NCBI GenBank assembly: GCA_031002005.1
Contig: JARYHS010013630.1
Span: 233,313,539 to 233,377,538, forward strand
Direction of reading: 5' to 3'
DNA from: Vandiemenella viatica
Taxonomy: Eukaryota > Arthropoda > Insecta > Orthoptera > Morabidae
Length of the DNA stretch: 64,000 nucleotides
A program made the position numbers and the translations under genes. How positions within the stretch are numbered: the first letter of the stretch is position 1; each line of letters begins with the position of its first letter. The notes under the pieces are model-generated. The model ran no database searches, was not told the origin of the DNA, and saw only the letters and a list, made by a program, of their open reading frames with translations. Shown here one piece after another: positions 34,621-46,883 of the stretch.

Positions 34621-34937
34621 CACGTATTGTCACTTTCGTAAACAATACCTATATGTAACAATCAATCATCCAGTCAAAAATACACACACGTAATCAATTA
34701 ACTTCAAAAGTCATCATCAAAAATCACTCCATTTGACATTCAATAAAAAAAATTAAAAAAATACTTCTCATTCACATCTATAACTCTCTAAACCCTTAGC
34801 ACTCTACCACTCATAATCGTACATATTAATAAACTTCGATATTAAAACATTATGTATATACAAAATTTAGCCCTCTGCGACTGCGAGAAGTACTCTATAG
34901 TTTTGACGATATCAGTCAGTCAATGATAAAATCGGTA
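34621..34937. other. AT-rich spacer, nothing identified
   Basis: Lies between the 5' end of the Jockey-like LINE and the next LINE tail. No gene or repeat was recognised. Confidence 0.45.
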
Positions 34938-35070
34938 ATATTTAATTTAATTTAATTGTAATGGAGCACAGGCTCCGGTGGCAATTTCCCTACACACCCA
35001 TCTTCCCCCTATCCTGCACCTACCTACATTTGCCCTCTATTTACAAATGAATAACTTTCAAACTAAGAAC
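34938..35070 (-). mobile_element. LINE 3' tail, TTAAA-tailed family, copy 2
   Basis: It carries the plus-strand core GGAGCACAGGCTCCGGTGGC next to a (TTTAA) microsatellite. The GGAGC/GGCTCC pair can form a small stem. Copies at 2.54 and 46.89 kb share this design. Confidence 0.5.
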
Positions 35071-38000
35071 AGGAAATATTGTGCAGTTCGCTAACGAAAT
35101 TTTGGTCTGGACCTATTTTGATCGCATATCGACCGACAATGGAATCTGACAAAACAAAGCATAACTGGGAAATTACGTTATGGGCAATACTTATAAATGG
35201 TTGCAAATACTTCCAGTAAACGTAGAATTCGGTCAAACATGCCATGCCATCGATCTGTTGCTGATTAATTTCATGCAAATTTGATCATTATTAGCACAGA
35301 TTTTAAATGAACTCTTTTAAACAAACGGGTCTGCGTGATATACAAGCAACTACTTTTCCTGCACACATTTCGTTAACGATGCAGAAACTTTATCTGTGCT
35401 TTAGAACCAAAGGTTTTGTGTGACATCGTCAGTTCTTTTTTACACATTTTACTTCATCACATATTCTAAATATTTTTTAACAACAATGCGGTGCGTTTAC
35501 TAAAAAATGCATTATCACATCCATGTCTTACGATTTGATAGTGTGTTATCCTGTTTAAATCAGCTTTTGGAATAAAAGTAGTGTTTAATTGGTTGGATAC
35601 ATTATTTTATGATGGATTGAATTTGTTTTTTGAAGGATAGCTCTATGCCATTTAGCAGGTAATGTTACGTATATATGTACAGTAATTATCCGTTAAGCAG
35701 AGTATAAATACGCCTCTGCTTTTTGTGCATGTCAATTTTCTTGAAATATTATTGTAAACGATGTGTAATATTTGTTTTATTTCAGTTTATATGAGAATGT
35801 AAATTATATGTGGAGTCACATTGTTTTATGGTTCTTTTTTACTCCGTCTGAATCTTAATATTAACTTTAGGAATTATGTCTGACAGTGAATTGAAGATTA
35901 TATATATTTTCGAATTACAATTAAACATTTATATTTATAGCTACCAGTTCAGTTACTTACATTAAGCACTAGTTTTCTGAATATATTTTCTTTTTTTGTT
36001 TGTGTCCTTCAGATAATTAATAGTTTACAATAATTTTTACTTTCGTCCTTAACGTGATTAGAGTTTCTGTTGTTGGTTTTATTTTTCATTGAGTGCTGTT
36101 GGAAAGTAAATATATTCATTCAATTCTATGTAGCATTTCATTTCGAAATTTTTCTTTAAAAATGTTGCAGATGATTTACGAACACACTTTTTTCTTATTG
36201 TTTTAGTGATTCTAGTATGATTAAATACAAAAATTCTAATTTTCTAGGAATTTTTTTTTTATAACAGTTCTATTTAGATAAACAGTTGCGAAAAAATGAA
36301 CTACCAGAACGCTAAAAGTAAAGTATATATTGCGTTTAAATCAACATACTAATTATTATTTAATTATTATTTTTTGCTTATATTATTTCGATGTAGATAT
36401 TTTCATTGAATTCTTTGCCCACAGATAGGTAACATACAAGCACTATTTATCTAGCAGCCATTTAGATATTTTTTTTAAATGTTAATTTTTTTAAACTGGA
36501 AACAAGGTTTTATGCGGCGGAAGTAATACCACATTCATTGCGATGTATGCGGCCGAAACCAGGATTAAAACTAAAATAATGCGTAAGCTGCTAAGATTTA
36601 TTTTACGTTGCTTGCAATATTACTGGCGCTATTATTTCAGACGTATGTAAGCATTTCCACCTGCATCGCGATGTAAAGTGCAATCGAAAACTGTAAACTT
36701 TACAAAATCAGGGTTACGAGAGTTATTAATTAAGTGTATTTAATCAAGCAAACGGGAAATAATGTTTTGTCAGAACACTCCGTTCAAGCAGTTATTTTTG
36801 ACTGTCTTGGAAAGTAGATTATGATAAATATCATGCTTTTACTTTCTTATTATGGGCAGAATGGATCATTGACGAGACAGACTGTGTTCAGATGCCATAT
36901 CTTTTCTTTAAATCATCATTGTCATATCTTATGCTATTGAAATATCATTTACAATGCCTTAATCTGCGCTGTATCTAACAGCGATTTTAAAATTTTATAG
37001 CGGCTTTATGATTTTAGAATCTGGGGAATGACTTCTTAATTTTTTCTATATTTCCGTTATTATTGTTCCACCATAATTTGTTTGATTACTCAATACAAGT
37101 TTTCATTATCAAAACATTTCTCTATTATTGAGCCGATTTTTTAAATGTTTTTAATTAGTTGTATTATGTTCATTCAGTTCACAGTTGTTGTTATCTTTGC
37201 CATTCAAAACTCGTTTTGAATCTGTTGGGACTTTTTGTTTTTCAATTTTTCTGTCTACAAATTAGTTTGTGTTAGCAGAGAATGAATGGTATTTGGTAGC
37301 TTCAGTACTATTGTGACGATCTGAAGGTTATTACATTTCAAATTAAGATTTTTTATTTAAATGTTTGGTTCATCTTTTCCCTGATGTCAGAGACTTTGTG
37401 ATCCCCAGCAATGTAATAAGCCAAGGCTTCCCAACCACAGACCCGTGGGCAATGCATTTGAATTTGCCTGCTAACAGCAGCGATCTAGAATATGCTAGCT
37501 CAAAGACTTCTGCAACGATCTAATTGGTATTTTTAGATTTTGATTATAATTAAAAAACCTCTTAAAAGGTTTCTTTGATTTTTTTTTACTTTTTGATTGC
37601 AATTTAATTGTGTTACTCATATATCTGTGCTTTGTTTAAATATCTATTGTAACTGTACGCAAGCATTAGATTGCATGCAGGCTAACATGGAATCGAAAAT
37701 TGTTTGGGTAATCTTGTAATAAGCCTTAAGCGTCAGTAGTATGAATCACCTGCGTACTTCACATTCAAGTTTTCCTGATCTTATGTCAACATGTATTCTG
37801 CTTAGTGTTTCAGATACATTTTCTTCCTTAAACCTACTAATGTTAACAGCGCTTAGGTCAATATTGCATTTTACGATATGTACATTTGATCGTGCGTGGT
37901 TATACGAAATTAACGAGTTTTCCACTGCACCCAATAAAGAGTCGACGTAGAAAATTGCAGGATATCTGTTTTATTAGAGCAAAACACATGCTTCAAAAAT

Positions 38001-38395
38001 CGGTTGTCAGATATACCATTACTCTTCACTGTTTTTAACAGATTTTTTTTTGACACTACTTCATTCAATGGCATTATTGAAAAACCAGGTTCATTGAATC
38101 CAGTCTAAGGAATGAGTAATTTTGTTGATGATAACAACAATGAATTGCTGTTTAAATGGAACACATTAATTTGTGCTAAACTGTTTTACTTAGTAAGTAT
38201 GTTTGTTATAGAAAAAAATTCATGTCTGTGGTTTAAATGTAGAGTGGAATTGTGATTTTAAATTCAATTCAATTATTCTTCAGTGAAATCCCTCCTTATC
38301 AGCAATTCTGACCGTTTTTCATTAATTACAAGCTAATGTAGAAATAGCACCTTTGCTCTGAATAGTTCCTGTCGTAATTCGCCAATGTAGTGTGA
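35071..38395. other. Long AT-rich stretch, nothing identified
   Basis: More than 3 kb of AT-rich sequence with only short open frames in all six frames. Overlapping 60-70-codon frames at 37741-37950 on both strands show no domain. I see no LINE, SINE or DNA-transposon motif. Confidence 0.5.
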
Positions 38396-38760
38396 TTAAA
38401 CAGCCAGGAAAAAAACCGTACGATCCGCGTCAAGCGGGGATCGTTAACGAGAGGTGTCGGATGTCTCGGAAACAGGAACTGAAGCCCGACAAGAGTCGAT
38501 TCGGCTGAGTGGACGTGTGTAGCAGAGAGGACGGCAGTGCGCAGCCCGAATATCACTTCACCGGCCTTCCGCGATAATGAGACTTCATTTCCGGCAGACA
38601 AAGCTGTATCGACCGTCCCGCTAATCCGGCTCTGAACCTCGAATCGACGACCAGTTCTGTCATTGTTAGAACACAATTGGAAACGGCACCAGATGAGGGG
38701 ATGACGTAATGACACATCTCCCTCAAAGGATAGTTAACGAAATAGAATCGCACCATTCAA
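38396..38760. other. GC-richer block, unassigned
   Basis: A block with many CpG dinucleotides and a 129-codon minus-strand frame (38326-38715) that lacks recognisable motifs. It may be a repeat copy or a regulatory block. Nothing in the sequence decides this. Confidence 0.3.
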
Positions 38761-39036
38761 CGTTTCGGAATACTTTTAGCACGACACCGACAAAATTATA
38801 AACACGGTAATTATTTCGAAATACTCGCTTTTTCTTTTTTATCGTCCTTCTTAATTCCAATTATTATGGTGAATGTTATGAGAAGATATCAGTGAAACGG
38901 AAGTTTACGAATTATTCTATTATCTTTTTCAAAAATATTTGTATCTTTCCTTTTTGCCTGTGATCTCCATGATCTTAGTCCAGCATCGCTTACTGAAACA
39001 ACAATTGCTGGAGACAGAAAGCATAAAGAATTTATA

Positions 39037-39278
39037 CGTATTAAGTGCAATACTAGCCAACCAGTTGCTTAAATTTTAGATTTATTACTCTTGACTGCAG
39101 TTTCGGCAAACATAAGCTTGTCTTCTTCAGAAGTACATTTAGGGGTTCATAGACATATACATCTTTTGTCCCCTAAATGTACTTCTGAAGAAGACAAGCT
39201 TATGTTTGTCGAAACTGCAGTCAAGATTTATAAATAAAAAATTTAAGCAACTGGTTGGCTATTATTGTACTTCATACG
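39037..39278. repeat. Large foldback hairpin, about 110-bp arms, nearly identical
   Basis: Left arm 39037-39147 and right arm 39168-39278 are inverted copies that differ at only a small number of positions by eye; the loop is about 20 nt. Shared words include AGCCAACCAGTTGC, GACTGCAGTTTC and CTTCTTCAGAAGTACATTTA. On either strand the arm reads CTGAAGA, one A, GACAA, a loop, TTGTC, GAAAC, then TGCAGTCA, whose complement stands at the far arm. There is no ORF. This could be a miniature inverted-repeat element, or a head-to-head pair of element ends. The high arm identity implies recent origin or ongoing conversion. Confidence 0.85.
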
Positions 39279-40475
39279 AGTTTCACCGTTGGTGGAACAC
39301 AGCCATGGTGAAGATTTTAAAGAATTTAGTCATCCCATCGTATTTTCTGTATTCGGGTAGGTCAGTTGTTTGTTTATTAATTCTTACAACACTGAGTTCT
39401 TTTAAAATTTATAAGGATCAGATGTAAAAATTATCAACGATATAATACGATCAAGCCCATATTCAGTGTCATTCTAAATCTGTTTATATTTCTCAGTAAA
39501 CAGCTTCTCCTTTGCCGATACTCGCAAAAATTGTTGTAATCTATGGATTATTGTTCGAATTACCTTGTACAGAAAGACACTGTAGTAAACAAAGTCGAAA
39601 AGATAATTAGTATTATTTTTATATCGTAGTAGTTCTCCTGTGATTATATTTTCTATAAGAAATGTTTTCTCAACTAAATTTAACTAGTTACATCATTAAA
39701 CAAAGTTGTTTAAAGGGGAAAACTTCAAGTGAGCTTTAACCGGTCACTATCAAACATCAATTCCACATGATAATGTGGTAATTCCTGTAAAATAAAGAGT
39801 CATTATTTATTTTGTTGTTCTAATGTATATAAAAAAGGCGACCTGAAGGACATAATCAGTGAAGTCAAAGTAATTTATTTGGTTATAATCACGACTCATA
39901 CTGTTTTATACAAAATACTGAATACGAAGCAATCACTATGAACCGTATAAGAACAATCAGTCAAAGTTTAGTAGCCCATGCAGTACAATAATTATGACCA
40001 TCAAATGTAAAGATATGAAGGTCCCACGAAGTTTGATAAAGTATTCCTAAGCATGTGGTAACCTTACGGCCAATAACGAATAGAACAATGATTTGTGAAG
40101 CTGTGTTTAGAAGGTGTCTATTCTCTGCAACCTATTTGTCCGGTATTGGTAATTTTCATGTGGTTCCGATTTAAAATAAAAGCGTGTTCAACATTGTTTA
40201 TCCATTATATTTATAGAAGTACCATTGTTCATATATCAATATATAAACCAAATTACAGGTATTGTATTATTCAATTTCGAAAAGATTCGTTCCTGAGAAT
40301 ATAAGGTACACAATACACAGTATATAATAAGATTATTAGACTGACATACAAACTAGTTTTATCACGATTAAATTGTTGGCACGACTGACACCTAAAATTT
40401 AAAAATGTTTATCTGAAATCAACATGATTTTCTGCTTCTACGTCCATTAGAAAAACTACGCGCTCTAACTTCAAC
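39279..40475. other. AT-rich DNA, nothing identified
   Basis: Only short open frames. No repeat family recognised. Confidence 0.5.
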
Positions 40476-40679
40476 GTCAAACATTGAATAAAATCTTTTA
40501 GGGTAACTAGCCGAGTTAGTCCACCGATAAAACACGACGTTTCGAAGGTCACAAATCTCTGCCGCCATTCTCAGTCACTTGACAATGTAGGCACAGGTTA
40601 TGACCGCCAATACGTCGTGTTTTATCGATGGGGTAACGCGTCTAGTTACCCGAGAAGAATTTATTCATATTCATTGACG
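40476..40679. repeat. Foldback element (MITE-like), about 67-bp arms
   Basis: The arms match as inverted copies from about 40476-40542 and 40611-40679, including GGGTAACTAG at 40501-40510 against its complement at 40642-40651 and ATAAAACACGACGT (40528-40541) against its complement near 40611-40624. The arms diverge at several positions in between. On the minus strand the central part reads CTGAGA, a weak stem, then CGAAACGTCG. There is no coding capacity and no clear target duplication. Confidence 0.75.
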
Positions 40680-42690
40680 AGAAAACCTCTAGTCTTACAA
40701 CACTCAACAGTTTTCGCAGATTGTTTCTTACTGTTAAATATTTGATGTCCCAACAGAAACATGTCACTCTTCTTAAAGCCTGATTACAAAAGGCTTAACC
40801 ACAATAGTGGTTTTAGATTTTTTTTGATACCTCAACCGGTTATCTGAAGAATGTTGTTGTTAGATATACATAACGAGTTAATGCTATCATTCTAATTATG
40901 ACTTGCATAAGAGCAGTGGTATTAAATGCTCTTTATGCCAATGGTTAATTATCAGCAGCAGACGCTTCAAAAATATTTGCTATTATAACAAAGAATCTGA
41001 AGTGGATAGTAAGAACTTTAAAAGGAATTCTAGACAAATAATGATTACACAGAAAAACAATAGCGTAGTTAATCATTACACAATCCACTGAGAAAAGCAG
41101 CGTAAATAAAAAGGCTGTAATACCATCGCTTTGGGCATTTCTGGAAATATATTTCATCCAGCTCAAACCATTTTTTTTTTTTAAAAAAAAGCTTTTTTAG
41201 CAAATTACAAGCAGAAATATCATATTTCGACAAAAAATTGGGAAAAAAACATGGGAGTAAATGGAAAGAAACTTCAAATATAACTACAAATATCAAAGAT
41301 AAAATCATGGTCAAACAGCCAGCTAAAATTGCGTAGCTAAAACTGAAATTTCATATTTGTTCTTGCCTACTTGATTTATCCGTCTGCAAATATTCGTGAT
41401 ACTCTCCCTCACTAGTATATTCCATAAGCAAGCTACAAATGTTGCAGCCACCATATCATTTTGCATAAATAGCGTTATACATTTTGCTGTATTTTATTTG
41501 GTCTTAGTGACCCTATATTTTTAATAACCATTAATACATGTACTAAATGTTAGTTCTTCAGTGAAATGGTATTTACGGTCACTGTTATTTTAACTGAGGA
41601 GATTGTAATGGATATATCTCTCTCTCCTGCTAGAAACGTTTTAAAATCCACTCTGAGGTAGAAAAGAGAACATATGAACAAGACAATATTTTCAGTTTTG
41701 CAAGGAATTCTTAATACCAAACGCTGATGAAGCTAAGTACATCTATAAAACTGTCTGAGTAAGTATCGTTAAATGTTTCTTCATGGCAAGGATTCTCTGT
41801 CAGACCTTGGTAAGCAAGTCGTCAGTTCTCTGTTTCGTCCATACCTCTTAAGACGACGGAGACTGTATATACGGTTAATCGAAACAGTGTCGCTATGTTA
41901 GAAGACCACGGGAATTTACTTTTAGCGTTGGAAATGATGAATCTTAATGTTGTAATTGTTTTAAATTATAACACATACTATTTTAGTGACGCTGCATCTG
42001 TTATTTACCTATTAACAGTAACTACTGCACATTTGACATTTCTGCAGGTTAATTGCAAATCTGTGGTGCTAATGAACTTCCATTTTCAGGCCAGTTAGTG
42101 CATTATATCAGATTCTAGACTGAAGAACAATATTTCTCAACAGCAGAAGTAAAGTGGTCCTTTGCAACGAAATAAACGTAATTCATGTCACGTCTTGTCA
42201 CTAACGATTGTAACTCCTAGCAATATAATATTTCACATTTACACTTGTCTATAACTATAACTATTTAAATTCAACGTTAGCATTTATATCATGGACCAAT
42301 TACTTCATTTTTTTTTATTTGAATGGAATATACATCAGATATCATCATGCGTTATTCACACAAAAATTCAACATAATGCTCATTATGTCTGTTTGATAAA
42401 ACGGAACAGGTACGGTTTATACACCGACGTGGTAAACAATCTTGCCGGGATCCTCTGATTGACTGGTTTTTGTAACTGATGTGGTTAGGATGTCAACGTG
42501 ATGTATATATTAACAGTATCAAGGAAAGTGTGATACGGGAACGAAGATGCGCATATCTATATGCGAAGTAAAACTAGACGTAAGATCACCATCATATCAA
42601 TTTTTTGAAGCTTTTCAAATTAAGCATCAATTACTGACATTGAAGCATTCCGCATTTCGGATGCTTCATTTTGCAAGTAAATATTCCTCG
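40680..42690. other. AT-rich DNA, nothing identified
   Basis: Short open frames only. Short poly-T/poly-A pairs near 41170-41195 are the only low-complexity feature noticed. Confidence 0.45.
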
Positions 42691-43285
42691 CAAGATGCTG
42701 TATGCCGGACGGCACTGGGCCGTAACGGAACCGCAGGTTGCGAGCGGCTCGGAATGTATTTACTGGATGGGGTTTAAAGAGACAGGTGTCGCGCCTGAAA
42801 TTTTCTACTAGGCGAGAGAGACGAACATATTGTGTGACACAGATGGACAAAGGTAGTGCCAGACAGAGTGGATGTGTGTGGTGTTTAAGCCAATCACAGC
42901 CCCTGTGTGGTTGCACGTGGACTAATGTGCTTTCTGCTTTCCATGCAACGCGGGAGGAGAGGACTGTTCTCCGAGACGCCGAGCCATCGGGTGTGGTGTG
43001 GGCGAGGGAGCTTCCGAGCGCAGTCGACGTAGGTTCGACCCTCGTGGCGGCTAAGACAGCCTTCCATAGCGACGGGCTGATTACAAGTGTGCAAATTTGT
43101 GCCGCTCTGCAGTGTGTTGCCGAGAGTGCCAATAAGTGCATCAGTGCGACCTCATACAAATGTGAGATACTAAATGATGTGACTGGTTGTAATTAACACC
43201 CGGTAATTCGTGATCTTTAGTGGAGATCTCTTGTGGTGGTTTCGTTCAAGCAAGGACCAGCTCCAAGGTAAAATTTTCAACTATT
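42691..43285 (+). other. GC-rich block with a B-box-like word and a splice-donor-like end
   Basis: About 600 bp are distinctly GC-richer than the flanks, with open frames of 152 and 179 codons on opposite strands and no known domain. GGTTCGACCC at 43032-43041 fits the pol III B box, but no A box is placed correctly upstream. The block ends CCAAG followed by GTAAAA at about 43271, which would suit a splice donor. A non-coding exon, an LTR or a SINE-derived repeat are all possible. Double-strand openness is expected in GC-rich DNA and does not show coding. Confidence 0.3.
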
Positions 43286-44455
43286 TGCTACCGCTAATCT
43301 TTATTTGAAACTGTCGAGACCCCAAAACTGTGTTACATAGCCCAGTGATGGCTTTCATCGAGATAAAGAGATTCTCACTCTCTGAACTGAGCTTAATTAT
43401 CATTGCAAATGGTCTGCTTCGTGTTCACTTTGTACCTTTATTTAACTTTTAATTTTTGTTTGCATTGGATCCGATTTCAGTGTCATAAGAATTCTCTTGA
43501 ATAAGTTAACTGTTTTATTTGCATATAATAAATTTGTAATGTAATTAGTGGTAGATTGCCGTCTTTATTACTTGAAATCTCCCATTTCCCAATGTTTAAT
43601 AAATATAATAAGCTCCTTGCATTGCTATCATTATTGTAATTATTGCAGGGAAAATATTTATTAATTTCATGTGGAAGTAATTCCTGGCGCGCAGCTCTTA
43701 ATCGTGAATGCAAGTTTTTTTAGCAGGCATTCACAGCTCTGACCAATAAATGGTGCAAGGTGTAGACTGATAATTTATATCCAGGGTACACTACAACATC
43801 ATCATCACGAACAACTCCAATGAACATATCAATTTAAATTATACGATTACCAACACTTAAAACTTTAAATCTTAGTCCTTCAATATATACATTGAAAATA
43901 CGTGAGATGTAAATCATTATATTTATATAGCTCGTTTCTTCATTTTGGATAAAACAAAAAATGGTGAACGATAGCTTCCTGTTTGCTGATTAAAATAAAT
44001 CGTTGTCTTGAAGACAATTTACTCCCCATTAAACAACACGCCTCACGTTTTTTACTATTTAACATTTGTGTCAAGTACTATGTGAATCATTTACAAATCC
44101 TTTCCTGCTTCTTTACGCGCTAAATTAAAGCATTCTTTAGTCCTCACACTCAACTCTCTCTTCGCTGAAACAACTATACAGTAACCTGTGCTAAGGCAGC
44201 GATGTCCATCATATAGCTTACAGGCCAGCTAACTTAATTATCTATACTCTTATGCTGTAGCCGTATATCAACATATCATTATGCATACATTATGACCTTT
44301 TCATTAGTTGTATGGTTGATGGTTCACAGTAAGGTTCCTTACACAGGAGAGAACGACGCAAAACCAACTTTTCAAGCTATTGGCATAAGATTTAATACTA
44401 AACTTATCAGAGAATGTTGAAAAAGTAATGTTGATTCATAAGTATATCAAAAACA
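43286..44455. other. AT-rich DNA, nothing identified
   Basis: No gene or repeat family recognised. Confidence 0.5.
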
Positions 44456-44459
44456 CTTC

Positions 44460-44825
44460 GCCGTGCTGTTCGGGCGAGGCTCTTCGCGGAGACAGGAAAT
44501 TGCCGATGACGAGCCCTAGCAGCCCGCCCCCGTGACTCCCGACGCCGTCGCCGATGACGTCATTCCGCTTCCACTCCCCTAGGATGGGATGGGACTTGGC
44601 GGGATTTATTTACCGCGTGGCGACGCCGCCGGTCCTCCTGGGAGCAGGGCCCGACAGCAGCGACGCCCCGGCCGGACGGCTAACTCGATTCGACGACTCA
44701 GAGGCCCGCAGCAGAGCCGACCACCCCACCCTCCCCACGCACAACGTCAGACAGCACGCCAGTCAGTCTGCTTCACGCGTCACCACCGACCATTACAAGT
44801 GTTCCAAACACAAAACAAATTAGGC
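44460..44825 (+). promoter_or_regulatory. CpG-rich block with CRE and ETS-like sites
   Basis: This is the most GC- and CpG-dense block in the window. It contains the palindromic cyclic-AMP response element TGACGTCA at 44555-44562, directly followed by CCGCTTCC (44566-44573), an inverted ETS-type site, and an AT-rich GATTTATTTACC near 44610. A second GCCGATGACG occurs at about 44502. Such clustering is common in TATA-poor promoters. Overlapping open frames (44554-44823 and 44589-44864) are probably by-products. No downstream coding exon was found in the window, so promoter function is inferred only from composition and sites. Confidence 0.35.
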
Positions 44826-45017
44826 ATGGGCCATGCTCCGGCGTCAATTCTAAACAACATTTAAATAATCAGTTAAGTCAGATCAGAGAAAAATTGAAAA
44901 TCAATACGACATGTAATCTAATGAGAGCGGTCACGTCAGGGCAAAGGATATCGCGCTGAAGATCGCGTGGCGACTGATCAAAACGGAGCATTTCCTGCCT
45001 GGTATATACGTGCAACC

Positions 45018-45468
45018 GTCAGGTCAGGTCAGGTCAGATCAAAACGGATGATGAATGTCTCAGAGCTTGTTCGGGGTTTTAGTGAACAGCACGATTTCAC
45101 TCACAAAAAAATTAAGATATACCCTAACTACAGTATAGACATAAATAGGAAAAAAAACTACAATGTAGGCAAATAAAAAATTATAAAATTTACCAATATT
45201 GCTAACAAATAGAATTATTGGAAAAAAGTTGATTATGTAACATTATTTATGTCTAAAATATTGAGAACTCGATTCATTTTTTTTGTTTTTGTTTGTTTCT
45301 TAAAATAGAATCAATTATTTTGAAAAACTAACCGTAAAAGCTGTAAGGTTCAAACAATTTAAAAAATTAAAGTTCTTAATTTATTTCTTAAAATTTTTTT
45401 ATTCAACCTGACCTGATAGCGAGTGTGAATACTACGTAATCCTGCAATGTGAGCTGACCTGACCTGAC
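45018..45468. repeat. Opposed AGGTC / GACCT short tandem arrays
   Basis: GTCAGGTCAGGTCAGGTCA at 45018-45036 is a 5-bp tandem repeat. It is mirrored by TGACCTGACCTGACTC at 45455-45470 and a shorter CCTGACCTGAT at 45407-45417. Next to the arrays, GAGCTTGTTC at about 45063-45072 is mirrored by GAACAAGCCT near 45482. The arrangement suggests the ends of a small inverted-repeat element. Because the period is 5 bp, the AGGTCA words overlap and do not form standard nuclear-receptor direct repeats. Confidence 0.45.
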
Positions 45469-45499
45469 TCGGTCTCTTGTGTGAACAAGCCTTTAGCGT

Positions 45500-45984
45500 T
45501 TGTATTTGTGAGATTCATGTTACCTCAAATTTGCAAAATGTGTTTCGCATAAAATACCGTTGATCGCATGCAGGATGCCTCATGTGTAGCTTGGTAATAT
45601 CAGTACCAGTAAAATATAAGAAAAATTATTACCTTTGGTTGTAATTAGATTAATTTAAATATGCGTTGACCGCAGAAGATTGATTAACATTTTTGGATAC
45701 TATTGTGTAGCATTAACAGAGTCGTATCTAACAATACTAAGCTTGCAAATGTTGTAAAATTGAAAATAAAAAAAATCGTTGGTGAAACATGTTTTCATGT
45801 TTTATTATGAAAACAAAACATGAAAACTATTTATTTATTTTAATTACCAGTACATCTCACGCACATTCAACGTCACATTGCCCGTCAGAAAAATATTTAG
45901 TCTCCTGTTCGGCTATTGCTTTTGCATATTCTGCATCTATCAATTTCAGCTTACCTCAATTCAGGCTGCTGTGTATACAGAAAC
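45500..45984. other. AT-rich DNA, nothing identified
   Basis: A short palindromic patch (ATGTTTTCATG and ATGAAAACA words near 45788-45830) is the only feature seen. Confidence 0.4.
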
Positions 45985-45991
45985 AAGAAAC

Positions 45992-46231
45992 TTCTTTTTT
46001 TGTGCTTATGGCCTTGTCGACGTTGAGATCATTAGAGGCGGAAAATGAGGGTGAAGAGGAACGGGAAGGAATTCGGTCATGGCCTTTCAAAAGAAGCATC
46101 TTTGCATTCTCATGGAGTTATTTGGAGAAACCATGGAATATCCAAATCTGGATGCTCGGACGGGGATTCGAACCCACATCATATAGAATGCGAGGTCAGA
46201 GCGTTATCAACTCATCCACCACGCTCGGTAT
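45992..46231 (-). mobile_element. SINE family A, copy 2
   Basis: The minus-strand head CCGAGCGTGGTGG is followed by an intact B box (GGTTCGAATCC, complement near 46155-46165), the family body with CCATGGTTT-type words, and a short T run at about 45994-46001 as tail. AAGAAAC flanks both sides (45985-45991 and 46232-46238), probably a short target duplication. Related to the copy at 2974-3227 but more diverged. Confidence 0.75.
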
Positions 46232-46335
46232 AAGAAACGTAATCTCGAAATAGATCATGTACAACATATTCAGGTTTCGTCACAGTGCACTTAGTAGTAG
46301 TAAAACTGTTCAATATGCTCGTTTTTGTGATTATG

Positions 46336-46550
46336 GTTTTATACCTCGTCGACATCGAAGTCTTTAGAGGCGGAAAAGTAACGGAAGAAATTCGGCCAAG
46401 GCCTTTTGAGGGAACCATTTCGGCTTTCGCAAGGAGTGATTTGGGAAAAAACATGGCAAACCCAAATCAAGATGGTCGGACGGGGATATGAAGCCACGTC
46501 CTCCCGAATGCGAGGCCAGAGTGCTGCCGCTCACCCACCACGCTCGATTG
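46336..46550 (-). mobile_element. SINE family A, copy 3 (B box altered)
   Basis: The minus-strand head CGAGCGTGGTGGGTGAGCGG is clear. The B box region reads GGCTTCATATCC instead of GGTTCGAATCC, so pol III transcription is unlikely. No poly-A tail was seen. It sits 100 bp from copy 2 in the same orientation, but the two differ too much to be a recent tandem duplication. Confidence 0.7.
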
Positions 46551-46883
46551 AAATGCTTAAGAAATAACGCCATTGTGGAACACAATTGCGACATCTGTTT
46601 ACGATATGATATATCTGGTTTACTAAATGATTAATTACTATTTCGCAGGTACTAGTCCACTAAGGAGTTTTTCTTTGAATCGTAGTAGCTGAATTATAAT
46701 ACATCCAATATCGTGAAATTTTATTTTATTGTTTGTGATATTGTCTAGACTTGCTAGTTAATTAAATATTGTTTCATTCAAGACCTCTTTAAGCTTCTCT
46801 TTAATATTATAAAGTTAGTAATTTATTCTGTATCTCTCTTGATTAAAAAAATTATAATTGCATTTATCTATGGGGGAAGAACT

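Noticed and set aside
42738..43196. Host gene from the 152-codon (+) and 179-codon (-) frames
   Set aside because: Both strands are open in a GC-rich block; neither peptide has a known motif.
45018..45036. Nuclear receptor response element (AGGTCA direct repeats)
   Set aside because: The repeat period is 5 bp so half-sites overlap; standard direct repeats need at least 6 bp. The mirrored array suggests a transposon end.
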